Source: a virus. Taken from it: 25,677 nucleotides of DNA. This document shows positions 21,778 through 25,677 of this stretch, piece by piece; position 1 is the stretch's first letter, and every line of letters starts with the position of its first letter. The stretch covers positions 1-25,677 of IMG/VR virus record IMGVR_UViG_3300030737_000042; one strand, 5' to 3'. Position numbers and translations under genes: made by a program. Under the pieces are notes generated by a model. It was not told where the DNA came from and searched no databases. It saw nothing but the letters and a program-made list of their open reading frames with translations.

Positions 21778-23724
21778 ATGACGCCTCTCGCTCGTGGCTA
21801 CTCCTTCGTCATGTATCTGGCGGAGGATGCAGCCGCGTACACCATCCCCTTCCCCTCCCTACACAACGAAGACATCCGTGTGTTCGCAGGGGATGTGGGT
21901 GATGCTGTGGAACAGTCCTTTACCTGGGCTGGCCCTACCCAAATTCTATTGGCCGCCCCGGTGCCTCACGGCATCCTGGTGACCATCCGCAGGTTCACGC
22001 CGCGCGACCGCACACTCATTGAGGTGCAAGCCGGCACTCAGCTTCCTGCTGAGGACTTGAACACCAACGCAAAGCAACTCCTCTACATCCTGCAAGAGCA
22101 GATCGACTTCGGCGCCTATGGCGGAAGCGGTCTCCCTGGTGGCGGCTCCGGCTGGACTGGTCAAGACGGTGGTCCGCCCTCGCTGGCTATCCAGCAGATC
22201 ATCGACGCACTGATGGCATCGCCCGTCATGGGCATCCTGACGACCCGCTTGGATGACATCGACAACACCGCCGAGACGCTGCTGGAAGAACTCCTGCGCA
22301 GCGACCAGACCTTCGATGAGCGCCGCAAGACGGAAGGCCGACTTGCACTGGCTGAAAGCACGCTCACGACCATTGAAGACAACTCGCAGTCTGTGGCGAC
22401 GCAGATCACTGAGCTATTCGCCAAGTTCGACGACAGCGCCGCACAGTTCATCCAGGTCAACAAGGCCATCGCCACGGAGACCGAGGCGCGCGTAACGTCC
22501 GCCACGCAGCTCAGCGCGGCCATCAAAGATAGCCTTGCGCAGATCACGATTGTCCAACAAGCCGTCGCTACAGAAACCGAAGCACGCGCGCAGGCCATCA
22601 CGAAGGTCGCATCGGACTTCGCTGCGGGCGACAAGGCGATCACGCAGACCCTGCAGACCACCTACGCGACCAAGGATTACGCGCAGGCCATCGCGACCAC
22701 TCAGGTCGAAGCGTTCTCGAAGGGAACCTTTGCAAACCTCCAGCAACGGTTCGAGGCTCTGGTCGTGGGCGGCGCTGATCCCAGCGCAAACCCCGAGTGG
22801 CAGGCGAACTACACCGTGCGGATCAATGGCGGGAAGATCGATGGCGTGCCTGTCATCGCCGGCATCGGCCTCGGTGTGGATAGCAAGACCGGCAGCAGCT
22901 TTATCGTTATGGCTGATCGCTTCGGCTTCGTCTCCCCGACCTACACCAGCACGGGTGGTGTCCAGCAGATGAAGTACCCGTTCGTGATCGGCACGGTCGG
23001 CGGCGTGAGCACCGTGGGCATCCAAGGGCAGCTCATGGTCGATGGCTCGATCACTGCGGACAAGATCAGGACAAACACGCTGTCAGCCATCTCGGCCAAT
23101 ATGGGCGAAGTGAATGGCGGCACGTTCCGCACGTTCCAGCTCGACGGTAACGGGGCCATCATCAACCCGCAGGAGTTTCGCTGCGAGCTGACGAACAACC
23201 CTGGCGATACCTATCCCATGTGGATCGGCGGAGGGGTTAAGAACTACAACAACGCCGTCTTCTGTGTGGATCGAGCAGGCAATGCCAAGTTCGCCGGCAA
23301 GATCACGGCGCAGAACATGATCGGCACACTGCAGTCCAACGCAAACCAAGTGTGGACGGGCGACCTTATTGCTTCGAACAACGGTGTCGGCCCGATCATC
23401 ACGCTGCCCGCACCGGTCCTGCTGGGTGAAGTACATCTGCCACTGATCCACGTCGAAACGAAGATCAACAACCCGTCCGGCAGCGGAGCGACAGGGGGCA
23501 TCTACCTGGAGCGGCTATCAGGTAGTACGTGGGTCACCGTCAAAGTACACAACCACTACATCAATGGTGGCGCGACCGACTTCGATTCCATGCTGGCCTT
23601 CGACGCCCCCGTGTCGGGATCGGTGCAGTACCGCGTCCGCGTCGGCCCTGACCCCTACACGCAGAACAACTCCGGCAACTTCCATGGAACTGCCATCACC
23701 ATCTATGCCATCGGCATGAGGTAA
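21778..23724 (+). CDS. Tail fibre: T7-type N-terminus joined to a lambda J-type central domain
   Basis: A 648-residue fibre from ATG 21778 with GGAG in the right place. Residues 1 to about 110 (AAYTIPFPSLHNEDIRVFAGD, ILVTIRRFTPRDRTLIEVQAGTQLPAEDLNTNAKQLLYILQEQID) are the T7 gp17-type adaptor that docks on the nozzle. A Gly-rich linker (about 116-140) follows, then a coiled coil (about 165-318, LAESTLTTIEDNSQSVATQITELFAKFDDS...). Residues about 335-440 (YTVRINGG..., IAGIGLGVDSKTGSSFIVMADRFGFVSP, MVDGSITADKI) match the central tail-fibre domain of lambda J-type tip proteins (DUF1983). The C-terminal about 200 residues are beta-rich and presumably contact the receptor or next fibre. It is a chimera of podovirus and siphovirus modules. 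Confidence 0.88.
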   Translation: MTPLARGYSFVMYLAEDAAAYTIPFPSLHNEDIRVFAGDVGDAVEQSFTWAGPTQILLAAPVPHGILVTIRRFTPRDRTLIEVQAGTQLPAEDLNTNAKQLLYILQEQIDFGAYGGSGLPGGGSGWTGQDGGPPSLAIQQIIDALMASPVMGILTTRLDDIDNTAETLLEELLRSDQTFDERRKTEGRLALAESTLTTIEDNSQSVATQITELFAKFDDSAAQFIQVNKAIATETEARVTSATQLSAAIKDSLAQITIVQQAVATETEARAQAITKVASDFAAGDKAITQTLQTTYATKDYAQAIATTQVEAFSKGTFANLQQRFEALVVGGADPSANPEWQANYTVRINGGKIDGVPVIAGIGLGVDSKTGSSFIVMADRFGFVSPTYTSTGGVQQMKYPFVIGTVGGVSTVGIQGQLMVDGSITADKIRTNTLSAISANMGEVNGGTFRTFQLDGNGAIINPQEFRCELTNNPGDTYPMWIGGGVKNYNNAVFCVDRAGNAKFAGKITAQNMIGTLQSNANQVWTGDLIASNNGVGPIITLPAPVLLGEVHLPLIHVETKINNPSGSGATGGIYLERLSGSTWVTVKVHNHYINGGATDFDSMLAFDAPVSGSVQYRVRVGPDPYTQNNSGNFHGTAITIYAIGMR

Positions 23725-23753
23725 AGATCACTACCAACAATGAACCCGGCTAT

Positions 23754-25367
23754 GTGTCGAACTCGACATTAGCCGCTCGCATCTCCGCGCTCATCGACAA
23801 GTGGAACGGCTACAAGAACGCGCTACGTGATCTTCTGACCAAGAAAGATGGCACGGTGGATATGGAGGACGGCACGGGTGCCATCGTGACCCTACCTACC
23901 TTCCCGGCTCTGCAGAAGTCCGTGAACATCCTGACGGACTCTTTGAACGGCGCAGTGTCTCAAGCACAAGCCATCAACGCTCAGACCGTGATCTACATGA
24001 ACGCTGCGGATGTCTCGGCGAAAGCATCGGACACCGCACGGGCCGCTGCTGTTGTCGCGAAGGACGCCTCGGCGGCATCTGCCTCGGCATCGGCCGGCTC
24101 CGCCGCCAGCTCCGCCGCTCAGGTTCCTCTTGCCGCTGCGCAGGTGAAGCTCGCAACCGATCAGGTAACCCTCGCTAATACCGAGGTCACGAAGGCCACC
24201 ACGCAGGCTACGAATGCTGCAGATAGTGCAACGGCTGCGGCCAGCAGCGCGACCATAGCAGGCACCAAGGCAGACACCGCGACGACTCAGGCGGGTATCG
24301 CAACGAACCAAGCTACTGCCGCATCGTCCAGTGCTTCGGCTGCAAATACCTCGCAGACTCTCGCGCTCAACTACGCGAACGCTGCGGTAAACGTCGAGGT
24401 CACACCGGGGAACTACTCGGCTCGTCATTGGGCTGAGCAGGCCCGCTTGAACGTGCTGGGTTCCCTGGTGTTCAAGGGCCGCTTCGATGCCAGCAAGGGC
24501 GCGCTACCTGCCGCTCCGAACCTCGGTGACTTCTACCTCGTCAGCGTGGCCGGCACGATCAGCTCGGTGAAGTACGGCGTAGGTGACATGTTGTTCTACG
24601 ACGGCACCTCCTGGGACCGTATTGATAACCAGACGGTCGTGCAAAGTGTTGCTGGCCGAACGGGCAACGTGGTCGTCGGCATCTCCGATCTAGCTGGCTT
24701 ACAGGGGGCGCTCGATGCCAAGCAGAATCTTTTGGGCTTCACTCCTGTCCAGCAAGGTGGCGGTATCGGTCAGAGCACGAACAAGGTCTACATCGGCTGG
24801 GGAGGTTCGAAGCTCAAGGTCACTATCGACGCGACCGACATGGGCAACGTCGCGTTAGAAAGCTGGGTTAATCAGACGACGATCCTGCGCGGCGCGACAA
24901 ACAGCACGGCCGGAACGATTTTCTCATCCGGTGCGCCTCCACCCATCTCAGCCATCGACGGCTCAGGTAACAACCGCAATACCGCGCTTCAGATCAGCAA
25001 TGCTTCTAACACCAGCGCATCTGCCACGATGTCCTTCATCCGTGAGGGTCAATGCGGTGCCCACTTCGGTCTCGATACGGACAACGTGTTTCGGATCGGT
25101 GGCTGGTCGTTCGGCGCTTCTTACCGCGTGATTCACGAGGGCGTTTCGAACTGGGTGTGTCCCGGTAACTTCACCACCTCCGGTACCGCTGGCGCCTTTA
25201 TCTCAGGCAACGGCAGCGGTATACAGATGAACGGCACTTGGTATCAGTCGGGCACCATCAACTTCCTGTGGGCTAACAGCGCCGGTTGGTCGCGTATGCC
25301 GCGCACGTTCGTGCAGAGCAACGACCCAGGTGCAGGAGCCGGCGAAGGTGACCTGTGGATTTGGTGA
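23754..25367 (+). CDS. Second tail fibre, Ala-rich lambda Stf-like
   Basis: A 537-residue fibre. Residues about 82-215 are an Ala/Ser/Thr coiled shaft of short repeats (AAQVKLATDQVTLANTEVTKATTQATNAADSATAA...), as in lambda Stf and many prophage side fibres, ended by NYANAAVNVEVTPGNYSARHWAEQARLN, a common cap to such shafts. Next comes a small beta domain (LPAAPNLGDFYLVSVAGTIS...YGVGDMLFYDGTSWDRI) and a C-terminal region with NVFRIGGWSFGASYRVIHEG, seen in long side-fibre tips. The start is GTG 23754, without Shine-Dalgarno; the frame stays open upstream to the previous stop (ITTNNEPGYVSN), so the real start may be about 27 bases earlier at a non-standard codon. It is the likely receptor-binding part. 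Confidence 0.84.
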   Translation: MSNSTLAARISALIDKWNGYKNALRDLLTKKDGTVDMEDGTGAIVTLPTFPALQKSVNILTDSLNGAVSQAQAINAQTVIYMNAADVSAKASDTARAAAVVAKDASAASASASAGSAASSAAQVPLAAAQVKLATDQVTLANTEVTKATTQATNAADSATAAASSATIAGTKADTATTQAGIATNQATAASSSASAANTSQTLALNYANAAVNVEVTPGNYSARHWAEQARLNVLGSLVFKGRFDASKGALPAAPNLGDFYLVSVAGTISSVKYGVGDMLFYDGTSWDRIDNQTVVQSVAGRTGNVVVGISDLAGLQGALDAKQNLLGFTPVQQGGGIGQSTNKVYIGWGGSKLKVTIDATDMGNVALESWVNQTTILRGATNSTAGTIFSSGAPPPISAIDGSGNNRNTALQISNASNTSASATMSFIREGQCGAHFGLDTDNVFRIGGWSFGASYRVIHEGVSNWVCPGNFTTSGTAGAFISGNGSGIQMNGTWYQSGTINFLWANSAGWSRMPRTFVQSNDPGAGAGEGDLWIW

Positions 25368-25370
25368 CCC

Positions 25371-25677
25371 ATGACATTCGCTCGTAGGTCCGGTGGCGGA
25401 TGGGCAGCTCCCTCCACTGTTAAACGGATGTCTGGTGGGGCATGGGCGGATGTGCAGAACATCTATCGCCGCACTGGCGGTACGTGGGTTCTCGCATGGA
25501 AGAAGTACACGCCCGTCTCCGGAACGATTACTCCGGGACAGGCGAACGGTTCCCTTACGAGCGCATCGGGTGCCTCTGGTGTCCCGGTGTCCAACACGGT
25601 CACCGCGCAGGGTGCCAACGGCAACGGAAGCTACACGTACAACTGGCGGATTGGCAGCGTGAGTGATGGTGGAGCAC
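25371..25677 (+). CDS. Third fibre-region protein, Gly/Trp-rich (3' truncated by window)
   Basis: Opens at ATG 25371, three bases after the previous stop, and runs off the end of the window without a stop (102 codons). The product begins MTFARRSGGGWAAPSTVKRMSGGAWADVQNIYRRTGGTWVLAWKKYTPVSG, with repeated Arg-x-Gly-Gly-x-Trp units, then GTITPGQANGSLTSASGASGVPVSNTVTAQGANGNGSYTYNWRIGS, which looks like an Ig-like beta domain. Such proteins are common beside tail fibre genes in phages. It is probably a fibre tip, chaperone or decoration protein. Only its N-terminal part is seen, so the overall identity is open. Confidence 0.72.
   Translation, partial: MTFARRSGGGWAAPSTVKRMSGGAWADVQNIYRRTGGTWVLAWKKYTPVSGTITPGQANGSLTSASGASGVPVSNTVTAQGANGNGSYTYNWRIGSVSDGGA

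Noticed and set aside
24000-24400. Alanine-rich stretch as a DNA tandem repeat or CRISPR-like array
   Set aside because: It is the Ala/Ser/Thr shaft of a fibre; the repetition is in amino acid composition, with no regular DNA unit or spacers.
1-25677. tRNA, rRNA, CRISPR, insertion sequence or integration site
   Set aside because: No cloverleaf, repeat-spacer pattern, transposase or integrase was seen on either strand by reading.

Overview
This window is a piece of a strictly lytic, T7-supergroup podovirus genome (Autographiviridae-type gene order). It is high in G+C, so the host is probably a GC-rich proteobacterium, but the sequence does not name it. Nearly every gene points rightward, and most junctions are the four-base overlap NTGA or the five-base TGATG, so translation looks strongly coupled. 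The single-subunit RNA polymerase, the terminase and any holin/spanin genes are not in the window; they would lie outside it.

Left part (1-7547): DNA metabolism. The order is the tail end of a gp2.5-like single-strand DNA-binding protein, a RusA-type resolvase (where T7 has endonuclease I), a T7-lysozyme homologue that has lost key zinc/catalytic residues, a helix-turn-helix protein, a small ORF, a fused primase-helicase (gp4-like, with a plausible internal second start), two small proteins, a family A DNA polymerase (gp5-like, with a shortened thioredoxin-binding loop), an HNH-like protein, two small proteins, a FEN-type 5'-3' exonuclease (gp6-like) and a DUF5664-type dATP/dGTP diphosphohydrolase-like protein. 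Several genes use TTG, GTG or probably CTG starts.

Middle (7522-8627): one gene on the opposite strand, visibly richer in A+T, sits exactly between the replication and virion modules. It encodes a protein with a nucleoside 2-deoxyribosyltransferase/TIR-like N-terminal domain and an unknown C-terminal domain. I read it as a moron, possibly for defence, superinfection exclusion or nucleotide chemistry. A 167-base divergent intergenic region with a perfect inverted repeat follows it.

Right part (8628-25677): virion assembly in T7 order: two small proteins (the second gp7.3-like), portal, a small Thr/Pro-rich protein, scaffold, capsid, an intrinsic terminator, tail tubular proteins A and B, gp13-like GNAT-fold protein, internal virion proteins B, C and D (gp14, gp15, gp16 equivalents; D without the T7 transglycosylase domain), then a three-gene fibre cassette: a chimeric fibre with a T7-type N-terminus and a lambda J-type central domain, an Ala-rich lambda Stf-like fibre, and a third Gly/Trp-rich protein cut by the window end.

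Most unusual points: the reverse-strand NDT/TIR-like moron next to a nucleotide hydrolase, the apparently dead lysozyme homologue kept in the replication operon, the T7/lambda-J fibre fusion, and a run of genes with non-AUG coupled starts that simple gene callers would truncate or miss.
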